From contig DASPUU010000113.1 of assembly GCA_035622755.1 (NCBI GenBank), positions 1 to 15,912 of the forward strand: 15,912 nt of DNA, given 5' to 3'. Positions within the stretch are counted from its first letter, which is position 1; every line of letters begins with the position of its first letter. The translations under genes and the position numbers were made by a program. Of the stretch, positions 5,431 to 15,669 are shown piece by piece. Below the pieces are notes generated by a model that was given only the letters and a program-made list of their open reading frames with translations, was not told the DNA's origin and did no database searches. The stretch is from JADGRA01 sp035622755 (GTDB taxonomy: Bacteria; Myxococcota; Myxococcia; Myxococcales; Myxococcaceae).

Positions 5431-7863
5431 TCACCGACTGCGAGGTCCGATTCGACCCCCCGGGGCTCGGAGCTGGCCATGCTCTCCGTGAAAGGATTCC
5501 CACGAGAGGCGGCGCCCGTCATCCGAGCTGATGCGAACGGCTCCGTCGAGGTCGGTGCGCAGCGTGCGGCTCCCCACGGCGCGCCAGCGCCCGACGACCT
5601 CCGGGTGGGGAAAGCCGAAGCGGTTGTGGGCGCCGACCGAGAAGACCACCAGGCCCGGGCGGGTCTCATCGACCAGCTCGCGTGTCGACGACGTTCGCGA
5701 CCCGTGGTGGGGAGCCTTGACCACGCTCAGCTGTCCCGGGTGGAGGGCTTCCTCCGCCGGCGCCTCGATGTCTCCCGGAAGGAGCAGCGCCGCGCTGCCG
5801 GCCCGGACGCGGAGCACGAGGCTCCGGTCGTTGACCGTCTGGAGCGCATGGTCCTCGCCGGGAGGGGAGAGCACCTCCACTTGGGCCTCGCCCAGGAGCA
5901 TGGCGCGGCCGGCGGTGACCCTCTCCACGCGAGCTCCGGGGGCGGCCTCGACGACGGCGCGCTCGAGGGGCCCGAGGGGTCCGGGCGGAAGCCAGATGCG
6001 CTCGGTGGGCACCTCGCGCAGCACCGCGACGAGCCCGAGCGCGTGGTCCGGATGGGCATGAGACAGGACGACCAGCCCGAGCCTGCGGATCCCCTGCTCC
6101 CGGAGGAACGGGAGCACCGTGCGGACCCCGGGGTCGGAGCCGGCGCCCGGTGCCCCGCCGCCGTCGACGAGCATGTGGATGCCCCGGCTGCTGACCAGCG
6201 CGGCGTCCCCCTGCCCGACGGCGAGGAACGTGGCGGCCAGGACCGGCCCCGGGCGGAGCCCCGGACCGAGGAGCACAGCCGCACCGCTGAAGGGGACCAG
6301 GAGGGCGATCCAGCGCACCCGCCCCCGGCCCAGCGCGAAAGCGCCCAGCCCGGCCACCCAGGCGAATGCCGCCCAGGCTCCGAAAGCGGGGGAGGACACC
6401 GAGGCGCCGGGGAGTCCGGCGAAGAGCTCCACCGCCCGGAGCAGGAGCCAGGCCACCCGGGTCCCGACCCAGGCCACCGGCGCGGCGGCCGGGGGCAGCA
6501 CGCAGACGAGCGCCGAACCGAGCGCTGCCAGGATGGTCAGAAGCCCGCAGGCGGGAAGGCAGACGACGTTGGACACGAGGCCTGCCACGCTCACCCGGTG
6601 AAAGGCCCCGGCCACGAGGGGAGCAGTGGCCAGCGTCACGGCCGCGCTGGCGGCGAGCGTCTGTAGGATGCCCTCGCGCATCCGCTGGAGGCGCAAGGCG
6701 AGCGGACGCGCGTGCGCCGGGTCGGGGCGGGCCACGCCGAGGGCGTCGCGGAGGGGAGGGGTGAGCACCACCAGGGCGAGGACGGCGAGGAAGGAGAGCT
6801 GGAGGGAGAGGTCGGCGACGCTGGCCGGGTCGAAGAGAAGCACCGCGCAGGCAGCCAGGCCGAGGGCCTGGAGCGTGTCCGGTGCCCGGCCGAGCACGTA
6901 CCCGGCGAAGACGACGCTGGCCATCAGGGCGGACCGCACCGCCGGCCCCTGCCACCCGGTGAAGGCGACGTAGGCCCAGAGGGCGGGGATGGCCAGGAGG
7001 GCGGCGGGCCGGCGGGCCTCCCACCGCCGCGCCGGGCCGGGGAAGAGGCGAACCAGGGCCATCCGGAAGCCGACCAGCACCAGCACCGCCAGCGCCGCCA
7101 CGTGGAGACCGCTGACGCTCAGCACGTGGGCCAGTCCGCTCCGCGCGAAGAGCGCCTCCCACTCCGGGGACAGCTCGGCGCGGAGACCGGCCCCGAGCGC
7201 GGCGTAGAGGGCCGCCGCATCCCCCGAGGGGGCCGTCGAGCGGGCCACGGACAGGAGGTGCGCGCGCCGGGCTTCGAGCCAGGGCCCGAAGGCGGGAGCG
7301 GGACGCGTGGGCAAGACGGTGAACGGGTCGAAGCGTCCGGCGGCGGTCACGGACCGGCGTCGCGCTGCCCGGGACCAGTCCCACTCGCCCCAGTTGAGCG
7401 GGCCGGCGAGAGGATGAAGGCTGGCGGTGAGCGCCACGCGCTGCCCGGCGAAGAGCGGCGTCCCGCCCGGCGGCGCCCAGAGCTGGACGCGCTGGCGGAG
7501 CCCCCCGGCTCCGTCGGCCCGGGCCACCGCCAGGAGCATCCGGGTCCCGGTCGCCCAGCGTTCCACCGCCTGGACGTCGCCCTCCAGCCGCACCGGGCGG
7601 TCGGTGGGCAAGAGAGGGCCGCCCGGGTCAGCCTGGAGCGCGGCAATGCCCGCGCCCAGGAGCGCGAGCGAGGTGAGGAGGACAAGGTGGCCTCCGGTTC
7701 GCCGGCGCCCGAGCAACGCCAGGCCTGCCAGGAGCAACGAAGCGACGAGGAGGGCGAGCGGCCTTCCGCCCGCCCAGGGACCCAGCGCGCAGCCGAGCCC
7801 GAGCGCGAGCGCCGGAAACACGAGCGGCCTCGAGCCGAGGTCGCCCCACCCCCACCGCCCCAT
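5431..7863 (-). CDS. comEC: ComEC/Rec2 DNA-uptake channel
   Basis: Complete 810-residue inner-membrane protein that carries single-stranded DNA into the cytoplasm during natural transformation. Domains in order: two or three N-terminal hydrophobic helices (about 13-75); a soluble OB/DUF4131-type region (about 88-180: RLEGDVQAVERW, LFAGQRVALTASLHPL); the Competence-family helical core (about 215-530) with the hallmark HVLSVSGLHVA at 246-256; and a C-terminal metallo-beta-lactamase-like domain (about 540-790). That last domain keeps VGQGD (549-553), VDGGG (Asp567), the metal motif HAHPDH (602-607), LLPGDIE, KAPHHGS and FGFPHPEV. The Asp that often opens the DVGQGD motif is Ala548. Length is normal. 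ATG 7863-7861 follows a GGAGGGGGG run by about 8 bases. No comEA, comF or pilus gene is in the window. The gene is divergent from cdnL. Confidence 0.95.
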   Translation of the reverse strand: MGRWGWGDLGSRPLVFPALALGLGCALGPWAGGRPLALLVASLLLAGLALLGRRRTGGHLVLLTSLALLGAGIAALQADPGGPLLPTDRPVRLEGDVQAVERWATGTRMLLAVARADGAGGLRQRVQLWAPPGGTPLFAGQRVALTASLHPLAGPLNWGEWDWSRAARRRSVTAAGRFDPFTVLPTRPAPAFGPWLEARRAHLLSVARSTAPSGDAAALYAALGAGLRAELSPEWEALFARSGLAHVLSVSGLHVAALAVLVLVGFRMALVRLFPGPARRWEARRPAALLAIPALWAYVAFTGWQGPAVRSALMASVVFAGYVLGRAPDTLQALGLAACAVLLFDPASVADLSLQLSFLAVLALVVLTPPLRDALGVARPDPAHARPLALRLQRMREGILQTLAASAAVTLATAPLVAGAFHRVSVAGLVSNVVCLPACGLLTILAALGSALVCVLPPAAAPVAWVGTRVAWLLLRAVELFAGLPGASVSSPAFGAWAAFAWVAGLGAFALGRGRVRWIALLVPFSGAAVLLGPGLRPGPVLAATFLAVGQGDAALVSSRGIHMLVDGGGAPGAGSDPGVRTVLPFLREQGIRRLGLVVLSHAHPDHALGLVAVLREVPTERIWLPPGPLGPLERAVVEAAPGARVERVTAGRAMLLGEAQVEVLSPPGEDHALQTVNDRSLVLRVRAGSAALLLPGDIEAPAEEALHPGQLSVVKAPHHGSRTSSTRELVDETRPGLVVFSVGAHNRFGFPHPEVVGRWRAVGSRTLRTDLDGAVRISSDDGRRLSWESFHGEHGQLRAPGGRIGPRSR

Positions 7864-7894
7864 CGCCCGGCCCCCCTCCAGCGCGAAAGAAGAG

Positions 7895-7924
7895 AGGCTA
7901 GCGAGCTGGATTTCCGGGCGTCAA
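7895..7924 (-). promoter_or_regulatory. Possible comEC promoter
   Basis: On the minus strand TTGACG (7924-7919) is followed after 18 bases by TAGCCT (7900-7895), 32 bases before the comEC ATG. The -35 match is good (5 of 6) and the -10 is weak, so this is tentative. Confidence 0.3.
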
Positions 7925-7930
7925 GGGATC

Positions 7931-7950
7931 GGTTGCATTTCGATGCAACC
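7931..7950. promoter_or_regulatory. Perfect inverted repeat / UUCG hairpin in the comEC-cdnL spacer
   Basis: Arms GGTTGCAT (7931-7938) and ATGCAACC (7943-7950) are exact reverse complements around TTCG. In RNA this is an 8-bp stem capped by a UUCG loop, a stable class when closed suitably. The site is richer in A and T than the flanks. It lies 57 bases before the cdnL start and 67 bases before the comEC start, just upstream of the candidate comEC -35. It could be an operator for one or both genes, or a hairpin in the cdnL leader. TATGGT (7951-7956) next to it is a possible -10 for cdnL, but no matching -35 is seen. Confidence 0.5.
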
Positions 7951-8007
7951 TATGGTAAGCACACCGCTTTCCTCCGAGCGACCCGGGGGAGGAGGCGACG
8001 TCACCCC

Positions 8008-8502
8008 GTGCAGACCAGCTTCAAGACAGGCGACAAGGCGGTGTACCCCGGCCAGGGCGTGGGCGAGGTGATGGGCATCGAGCACACCGAGGTCGCCGGC
8101 CAGCGCCAGTCCTTCTACGTGCTTCGCATCCTGGAGAACGGCATGCGGATCATGATCCCCAGCAACAAGGTGGGCTCGGTCGGGCTGCGGGAGATCATCA
8201 GCGAGGAGGACGTGGAGCAGGTCTACGCCATCCTGCGCGAGAAGGACATCTCGGTGGACTCCACCACCTGGAACCGCCGGTACCGGGAGTACATGGAGAA
8301 GATCAAGACCGGCTCGGTCTTCGAGATCGCCGAGGTCCTGCGGGACCTCTACCTCCTCAAGGGCGACAAGGACCTCTCGTTCGGCGAGCGCAAGATGCTC
8401 GATACCGCCCGGGCGCTCCTCATCAAGGAGCTGTCGCTGGCGAAGAATTGCACCGAGGACGCCATCGAGGCGGACCTCAAGAGCATCTTCAGCATCCCCT
8501 GA
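8008..8502 (+). CDS. cdnL: CarD/CdnL-family RNA polymerase-binding transcription factor
   Basis: Protein of 164 residues, the normal length for CdnL. The N-terminal Tudor-like RNA polymerase-interacting module (about 1-65: FKTGDKAVYPGQGVGEVMGIE, RIMIPSNKVGSVGLREII) binds the beta subunit. The C-terminal helical DNA-binding module (about 68-160: WNRRYREYMEKIKTGSVFEIAEVLRDLYLL, LSFGERKMLDTARALLIKELS) contacts the upstream edge of the transcription bubble and stabilises open complexes, often at rRNA and other growth genes. Both modules are complete, including the conserved Trp of the second. The start is GTG at 8008, giving the family-typical N-terminus MQTSFKTGDKAVYPGQG; GGAGG at 7991-7995 is 12 bases away, somewhat far. 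There is no HMGA-like tail, so it is CdnL rather than Myxococcus CarD proper. Its stop overlaps the presumed start of the next gene. Confidence 0.95.
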   Translation: MQTSFKTGDKAVYPGQGVGEVMGIEHTEVAGQRQSFYVLRILENGMRIMIPSNKVGSVGLREIISEEDVEQVYAILREKDISVDSTTWNRRYREYMEKIKTGSVFEIAEVLRDLYLLKGDKDLSFGERKMLDTARALLIKELSLAKNCTEDAIEADLKSIFSIP

Positions 8503-9143
8503 CCGCCCCCGACGAGCGCCGGGCACGCATCGCCGAGCTGGAGGCACGGCTCCGGAGGCGGGCGGGCCCGTCGCTGCGCGCGCCGGTGGCCGGATTCTGC
8601 CTGCTCGGGGCGCTGTTCCTCCTCTGGCGCGAGCTCCCCGACGCGCGCTATGCGCTCTCACCCGCCTCGCCGGTGACGCTCGGCCAGGAGGGGGACTACC
8701 GCTGGGGATTGCTCGGCTCGAATCTCTACGTCCAGCTGCATGGCACCCCCACCGGCACCGCCTTCTGGGGGCAGGACCGTCAGGGGCCCTTCCTGGTGGT
8801 GGGGCTCCAGGACACCCCGGTGCTGGTGCGCCGGGCGCCCCTGCCGGGCGAGACCTGGACGCCCGGGCGGGCCCCCTCGCCGCCGGTGGCCACCGGCTTC
8901 GCCGTCCGGGGCCGGCTGCTCCGCGAGGACGACGCCCCTGCCTACCACGACGCCTTCGTCCGGGCGCATGCGCTGGCCGGGGTCCGCCCCCGGGACGGGC
9001 GGCTGTGGATCGTCCTCGAGGGCGAGCGCCCCGGCGAGGACCACGGGGCGCCGGTCACCGCCGCGCTCCTCGCGCTCTTCGCCGCGTTCAACGGCTGGTT
9101 CGCCTGGAGGTCCCTGCTCAGCGCGCGTGGGCCGGGGCGTTGA
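8499..9143 (+). CDS. Two-helix membrane protein of unknown function; start uncertain
   Basis: About 214 residues. A charged N-terminal helix (ERRARIAELEARLRRR) leads into a first membrane segment (about 31-48: VAGFCLLGALFLLW). A soluble beta-rich domain follows (about 55-185: VTLGQEGDYRWGLLGSNLYVQLHG, FLVVGLQDTPVLVRRAPLPGETW, GFAVRGRLLRED, RLWIVLEGERPG), and a second membrane segment (about 190-208: TAALLALFAAFNGWFAW) ends it. I do not recognise the family. No ATG fits. CTG at 8499, overlapping the cdnL TGA, would couple the two genes; TTG at 8448 would add 17 residues read out of frame from conserved cdnL sequence and is less likely. The last 26 bases overlap the convergent FHA gene. Confidence 0.65.
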   Translation: MTAPDERRARIAELEARLRRRAGPSLRAPVAGFCLLGALFLLWRELPDARYALSPASPVTLGQEGDYRWGLLGSNLYVQLHGTPTGTAFWGQDRQGPFLVVGLQDTPVLVRRAPLPGETWTPGRAPSPPVATGFAVRGRLLREDDAPAYHDAFVRAHALAGVRPRDGRLWIVLEGERPGEDHGAPVTAALLALFAAFNGWFAWRSLLSARGPGR

Positions 9144-9858
9144 GCTCGCGCGGTGCTGGACCGGGCTGCAGCCGGGCCAGGGCGACGAAGAGCAGCGCCG
9201 CCACGAGGAAACCGGTGGCCCCGGCCACCAGGGCCACGCGCCACAGCTGCCGGCGCGCCTGGGGGGACGAGGCCCACGGGTCGGGAAGGGCGTCGGCGCC
9301 GTCGGCGAGGTTCTCCGCCACCCCGGCGCGGCGGAGCCGCAGGACGGCGGGGCCGATGTGGATGCGCTGGCCGAGCGTCAGCTCCCGCTCGGAGGAGAGC
9401 CGCTCGTCGTCGACGTAGGTCCCGTTCTGGCTCCCCAGGTCCTCGAGAAAGAAGCGCTCCCCGCGCCGCACCAGGCGTGCGTGGCGGCGGCTGATGGACG
9501 CGTGGGGCAGGCGCAGGTCGGCGCTGCTGCTGCGCCCGAGGACGAGCGTCCCGGGCGCCACGGGCAAGAGCTGGCCCGAGCCTGGTCCGCGCTCGGCGTA
9601 GAGGAAGATCTCCGTGCCGGCCGAGTCGCCGAGCGTGGCGCCGGCGAACCCCGCGGCCAGCGCGGTGTCGCGGGACCGCGCCCGTCCGCGTCCCCGGTTC
9701 AGGGCCGGATAGGTCGTCACCCGCTGCGGCTTGGGATCGTCCTCGCGCAGCGGGGTCGCATCCCGCTCGTCGAAGGGAAGCTCGCCGTCCTCCTTCGTGT
9801 CGGTGTCCTCGGGCGGTGTCCCAGGGCGCTGGGGTCGCTTGGGATTCGGCGGGGCCAT
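9118..9858 (-). CDS. FHA-domain protein with C-terminal membrane helix
   Basis: Protein of 246 residues. Residues 1-80 are Pro/Asp/Glu/Arg-rich and probably disordered, with possible phosphothreonine sites (TPPEDTDTKED, TTYPALNR). A canonical FHA domain spans about 83-175, with VLGRSSSADLRL (Gly108-Arg109), SISRRH (Ser123, His126) and LGSQNGTYVDD (Asn145-Gly146), so all phosphothreonine-contact residues are present. A single hydrophobic helix (about 206-229) is followed by a 17-residue tail. The FHA domain should be cytoplasmic, reading the output of a Ser/Thr kinase that is not in the window. It shares its plan with the FHA gene at 2848-3684 but lacks that protein's first FHA-like domain. 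The ATG is clear although its ribosome site is weak (GAGAG three bases upstream). It is divergent from cysS. Confidence 0.9.
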   Translation of the reverse strand: MAPPNPKRPQRPGTPPEDTDTKEDGELPFDERDATPLREDDPKPQRVTTYPALNRGRGRARSRDTALAAGFAGATLGDSAGTEIFLYAERGPGSGQLLPVAPGTLVLGRSSSADLRLPHASISRRHARLVRRGERFFLEDLGSQNGTYVDDERLSSERELTLGQRIHIGPAVLRLRRAGVAENLADGADALPDPWASSPQARRQLWRVALVAGATGFLVAALLFVALARLQPGPAPRELNAPAHAR

Positions 9859-9867
9859 AGGCTCTCG

Positions 9868-9882
9868 GGCCCCCAGGGGGCC
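9868..9882. repeat. GC palindrome in the FHA-cysS spacer
   Basis: GGCCCCC and GGGGGCC are perfect arms around a single A. With no loop it suits a dimeric DNA-binding site better than an RNA hairpin. It lies 10 bases upstream of the FHA ATG on the minus strand. Such palindromes also arise easily in DNA this GC-rich. Confidence 0.3.
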
Positions 9883-9923
9883 ACGGTTCTAGTATGCAGT
9901 CAAGCACCGTCCCCTGTCCCCCA

Positions 9924-9953
9924 GGAAGCCCCCGAACCGGAAGCCCCCGAATC
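9924..9953 (+). repeat. 15-bp tandem repeat directly before the cysS start
   Basis: Two adjacent copies, GGAAGCCCCCGAACC (9924-9938) and GGAAGCCCCCGAATC (9939-9953), differ at one base. Each starts with GGAAG, a usable ribosome binding site; the second is 10 bases from GTG 9954. Read in the cysS frame they would encode GSPRT-GSPRI. Confidence 0.6.
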
Positions 9954-11453
9954 GTGGCATCGGCCGAGTCGAGCAGAAGCCCCCTCCTGTTCAATACCCT
10001 GACGCAGCGCAAGGAGCGGCTCGATCCGCTTCGGCCCGGCGAGGTGCGGCTCTACGTCTGTGGCCCCACGGTCTACAGCTACGTGCACATCGGCAATGCA
10101 CGGACCTTCACCGCCTTCGACGTCGTGGTGCGTTATCTGCGGTATCGGGGCTACCGCGTCACCTATGTGCGCAATATCACCGACGTCGACGACCGGATCA
10201 TCCAGGCCGCGCAGGCGACCGGCGAGGATCCCCGGGCCGTCGCCGACCGCTTCGCGGCGGCCTTTGCCGAGGATGCTGCCGCGCTCGGGCTGCTCGCTCC
10301 GGACGCCGAGCCGCGGGTGACGGGGCACATTCCGGAGATCCTCGCCCTGATCCAGGCGCTCCTCGACGCCGGGGCGGCCTACGCCGCCGGGGGGGACGTG
10401 TATTTTTCCGTCGCCCGCTGGCCGGGGTACGGAAAGCTCAGCCACCGGAACCTCGACGAGCTCCAGGCGGGCGAGGGCACCGGCGAGCACAAGCGAGACC
10501 CGCTCGACTTCGCCCTGTGGAAGGCGGAGAAACCGGGGGAGCCGGCCTGGGAGGCTCCCTGGGGCCGCGGCCGCCCGGGCTGGCACATCGAGTGCTCGGC
10601 GATGTCCGCCCACCTCCTCGGGCAGCCCTTCGACATCCACGGCGGTGGTCTGGACCTCATCTTCCCCCACCACGAGAACGAGATTGCGCAGTCCGAGGCT
10701 GCCCAGAAGAAGCCCCTGGCCAGGGTTTGGATGCACGCCAACTTCCTCGAGCTCGAGAGCGCCAAGATGTCCAAGTCGCTGGGCAACGTCGTGCGCCTCC
10801 GCGACGCGCTGGCCCGGGTCGACGCCGAGGCGCTGCGCCTCTTCTTTCTCTCCAGCCACTACCGGAGCTCGCTCACGTTCTCCGAGGCCGCCCTGGTCGA
10901 GGCGGAGCGGCGGCTGGAGTACTTCTACGAGACGCTGGCTCGCGTGGACGAGCGTCTGGCTCAGCGGCCGGCCGGCGGTGCCGCCGCGCCGGGAGAGCCG
11001 GGCCGCTTCCAGCGAGCGTTCGAGGAGGCGATGGACGACGACTTCAATGCCGCTCAGGGGCAGGCGGCGCTCCACGGCCTCTTCAGCGAGCTCAACCTCC
11101 TCCTCGACCGCCCCACGGGGTCCGACCGGGAGAAGGTGGCCTCCACCCTGGCCGAGCTCCGCGCCGAGGTGCGGCCGTTCGCCGAGGTCCTCGGCATCCT
11201 CGGGGAGGCTCCGGGGCGGTGGCTCGAGCGGCGGCGCGACCGCCTCGTCGCCCGCCGAGGCCTCGACCCGACCCACGTCGAGACCCTCATCGGCCAGCGG
11301 GCCACCGCCCGGAAGGCGCGCGACTGGGTGCGGGCGGATGCGATCCGCGACCAGCTGGCGGCGCTGGGGGTGGAGCTCCGGGACGGGCCGGCGCGCACCA
11401 CCTGGAAGGTGCTCGACGGGGCGGAGGCCTCGGCGGCACGACCCGCACCGTGA
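9954..11453 (+). CDS. cysS: Cysteinyl-tRNA synthetase
   Basis: Class I synthetase that joins cysteine to tRNA-Cys in the cytoplasm; 499 residues with the start used. The HIGH motif appears as HIGN (His45) after YVCGPTVY, and KMSKS is intact at 271-275. The zinc site that recognises the cysteine thiol is complete: Cys36, Cys214 (HIECSAM), His239 and Glu243 (FPHHENE). The anticodon-binding helical domain (about 350-490) follows, with the late ARKARDWVRADAIRDQL segment typical of the family and a final TWKVL plus a short Ala-rich tail. GTG 9954 is preferred because the family usually begins a few residues before the LLFNTLTQRKE segment. An in-frame ATG at 9894 would add 20 low-complexity residues, partly encoded by the 15-bp tandem repeat. 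TAGTAT at 9890-9895 is a possible -10, which would exclude the ATG. Confidence 0.95.
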   Translation: MASAESSRSPLLFNTLTQRKERLDPLRPGEVRLYVCGPTVYSYVHIGNARTFTAFDVVVRYLRYRGYRVTYVRNITDVDDRIIQAAQATGEDPRAVADRFAAAFAEDAAALGLLAPDAEPRVTGHIPEILALIQALLDAGAAYAAGGDVYFSVARWPGYGKLSHRNLDELQAGEGTGEHKRDPLDFALWKAEKPGEPAWEAPWGRGRPGWHIECSAMSAHLLGQPFDIHGGGLDLIFPHHENEIAQSEAAQKKPLARVWMHANFLELESAKMSKSLGNVVRLRDALARVDAEALRLFFLSSHYRSSLTFSEAALVEAERRLEYFYETLARVDERLAQRPAGGAAAPGEPGRFQRAFEEAMDDDFNAAQGQAALHGLFSELNLLLDRPTGSDREKVASTLAELRAEVRPFAEVLGILGEAPGRWLERRRDRLVARRGLDPTHVETLIGQRATARKARDWVRADAIRDQLAALGVELRDGPARTTWKVLDGAEASAARPAP

Positions 11454-11560
11454 ACGGATCCGCCGGCAGCCCTTCGAGCTCCCGGCAATCATCGACGCCG
11501 CGGAGTGACGCCCCGCCTCGGCCGTGCCGGGCGCCTCTTTTGGGTTAGAGAGAGGGGGCG

Positions 11561-13641
<2,081 letters not shown>

Positions 13642-13642
<1 letters not shown>

Positions 13643-15603
13643 TGCCGGCCGATGGGCTCGAAGAGAAGCTCGAGGCGCTCCCCGCCGGGCCGGGCGTGTA
13701 TCTCATGAAGGACCGCCGCGGAGAGGTCATCTACGTGGGCAAGGCGGTCAACCTCCGCTCCCGGGTGAGGAGCTACTTCGGCCGGTCCAGCGACACCCGG
13801 GCCTTCGTCCCCATCCTCGAGGACCTGCTCGCCGACGTGGAGACGGTGGTCGTCTCCAACGAGAAGGAGGCGCTGCTGCTCGAGAACGAGCTGATCAAGC
13901 GCCACCAGCCTCGCTTCAACGTCCTGCTCAAGGACGACAAGAACTACATCTGCCTGCGGCTCGACCAGACCCAGGCCTACCCCCGCCTGGAGGTGGTGCG
14001 GCGCTTCCAGCGCGACGGCGCGCAGTACTTCGGGCCCTACGCCTCGGCGAGCAACATCCGCGAGACGCTGCGCACGGTGAACCGCCACTTCCAGCTGCGC
14101 ACCTGCTCCGATCACGTGCTCACCAACCGGCGCCGGCCCTGTCTGCTCTACCAGATCGGCCGCTGCCCGGCCCCGTGCGTGCACCCCGTCTCGCGCGAGG
14201 AGTACCACCGTCACGTCCGGGAGGTGGCGCTCTTCCTCGAGGGCAAGGCGGGGGAGCTGGAAGCGTCGCTCCGGGCGCGCATGCGGGAGGCCTCCGGAGC
14301 GCTGCGCTTCGAGGAGGCGGCCCGGGTCCGGGACCAGCTCTTCGCCATCGAGCGCTCCCTGGAGCGCCAGACGGTGGCCTTCCCCGAGCCCATCGACCAG
14401 GACGTCTTCCATCACCATCGCCAGGCGGACCGCTTCCTGGTCTACGTGCTCTACGTCCGACAGGGGCGCCTCCACGGGGGGCAGGCCTTTCCCTTCCAGG
14501 GCCAGGAGTTCCCCGATGCCGAGCTCCTGCAGAGCTTCGTCAACCTCTACTACGACGAGGGGAACCCCCTCCCGGACGAGGTCCTCCTGCCCGGGCTCCC
14601 CGAGAGGGAGGCGGAGGGGCTGGCCGAGCTGCTCGGCGACCGGCGCGGGCGGCGGGTGCGGGTGCTCCACCCGCGCCGGGGAGAGCGTGCCCGGCTGCTC
14701 GAGCTGGCCCGGGCCAACGCCGTCCAGGCCTTCGCCGAGCACCGGCGCTCGCGCGAGGAGACGGAGGGAGCGCTGGAGCGGCTGACCTCGGCGCTCGGTC
14801 TCGCCCGACTTCCGAGGCGCATCGAGTGCTTCGACATCAGCCATTTCCAGGGGGCGTCGGTGGTGGGCAGCTCGGTGGCCATGACCGACGGGGAGCTCGA
14901 CCGGTCGCGCTACCGGCGCTTCCGCGTCAAGCTCACCCGCGGCCAGGACGACTTCGCCAGCCTCCACGAGGTGGTCGGCCGCCGGCTTCGCCGCGGCCTC
15001 CAGGCGGGTGACCTCCCCGATCTCCTGGTCATCGACGGCGGCAAGGGCCAGCTCGCCGCGGCGCACGCCGCGCTGCGCGACGCCGGGGTGACCGGCCTGG
15101 ACATCGTCGGCCTGGCCAAGGCGCGCGAGCTGGACGGCGAGAGCCGCGAGGCTCCGGTGGTGCGCAGCCCGGAGCGGGTCTTCGTGCTCGGCCGGCGCGA
15201 CCCGGTGGTCCTCCGGCAGAACGCTCCCGAGCTCTTCCTCCTCACCCGCATCCGGGACGAGGCGCACCGCTTCGCCATCACCTACCAGCAGAAGCTGATG
15301 CGGGGGCGCAGCCTGAGGAGCGTCCTGGAGGACGTCCCCGGCGTCGGCGCCGGGCGCAAGCGCGCCCTGCTCCGGCACTTCGGCTCCCTGAAGCGCGTGC
15401 GAGGGGCGAGCATCGAGGAGCTGGCGCAGGTCGAGGGGGTGAGCGTGGCGCTGGCCGAGCGGATCCACGCCTTCCTCCACGGCGCCCCGCGCTCCGCTGC
15501 CGAGCCGGAGTCCGGGGCCGAGGACGCCATCCGTCAGGCATCGCTCGAGGACGCATCGACCTCCGATTCCGGTGTCCAGGAACGCTCGCCGGGCGCCTCT
15601 TGA
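13642..15603 (+). CDS. uvrC: Excinuclease ABC subunit C
   Basis: Dual-incision nuclease of nucleotide excision repair, 653 residues. The N-terminal GIY-YIG domain makes the 3' cut (GVY 18-20, IYVGKAVNLRSRVRSYF, and Glu in the NEKEALLLENELIK helix). Four cysteines at 155, 167, 175 and 179 have the spacing of the E. coli UvrC iron-sulphur ligands. A UVR domain (about 220-245: ALRFEEAARVRDQLFAIE) binds UvrB. The RNase H-like domain makes the 5' cut, with catalytic Asp398 (DISHFQG), Asp465 (VIDGGKGQL) and His542 (RDEAHRF). Tandem helix-hairpin-helix motifs (about 568-615: VPGVGAGRKRALLRHFGS, VEGVSVALAERI) hold DNA. The last 35 residues are an acidic, Ser-rich tail. There is no strong ribosome binding site; the start overlaps the uvrB stop as TGATG, so translation is probably coupled. 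Confidence 0.97.
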
Positions 15604-15607
15604 GCCG

Positions 15608-15629
15608 GCGTTCGCGGGCACGCTTTTTT
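15608..15629 (+). terminator. Weak intrinsic terminator after uvrC
   Basis: A short stem, GCGT (15608-15611) with ACGC (15620-15623), is followed at once by six T residues (15624-15629), the only such run in the uvrC-DUF507 gap. The stem is only 4 bp, so termination would be partial at best. Confidence 0.3.
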
Positions 15630-15669
15630 CGGCAGCGCCCGAGCCCGGATGCGGTATGAGGGGCCCACT

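Noticed and set aside
4960..8007. Long plus-strand frames opposite comEC, one of them running into cdnL
   Set aside because: The translations are Arg/Pro/Gly/Glu-rich shadows of comEC codons. Only the part from 8008 matches a protein family (CdnL), and the start there is GTG 8008.
10581..10597. Sigma-54-like match (TGGCACATCGAGTGCT) inside cysS
   Set aside because: It encodes the conserved WHIECS zinc-site segment of CysS, so its bases are explained by protein constraint. It shows that such matches can arise without promoter function.
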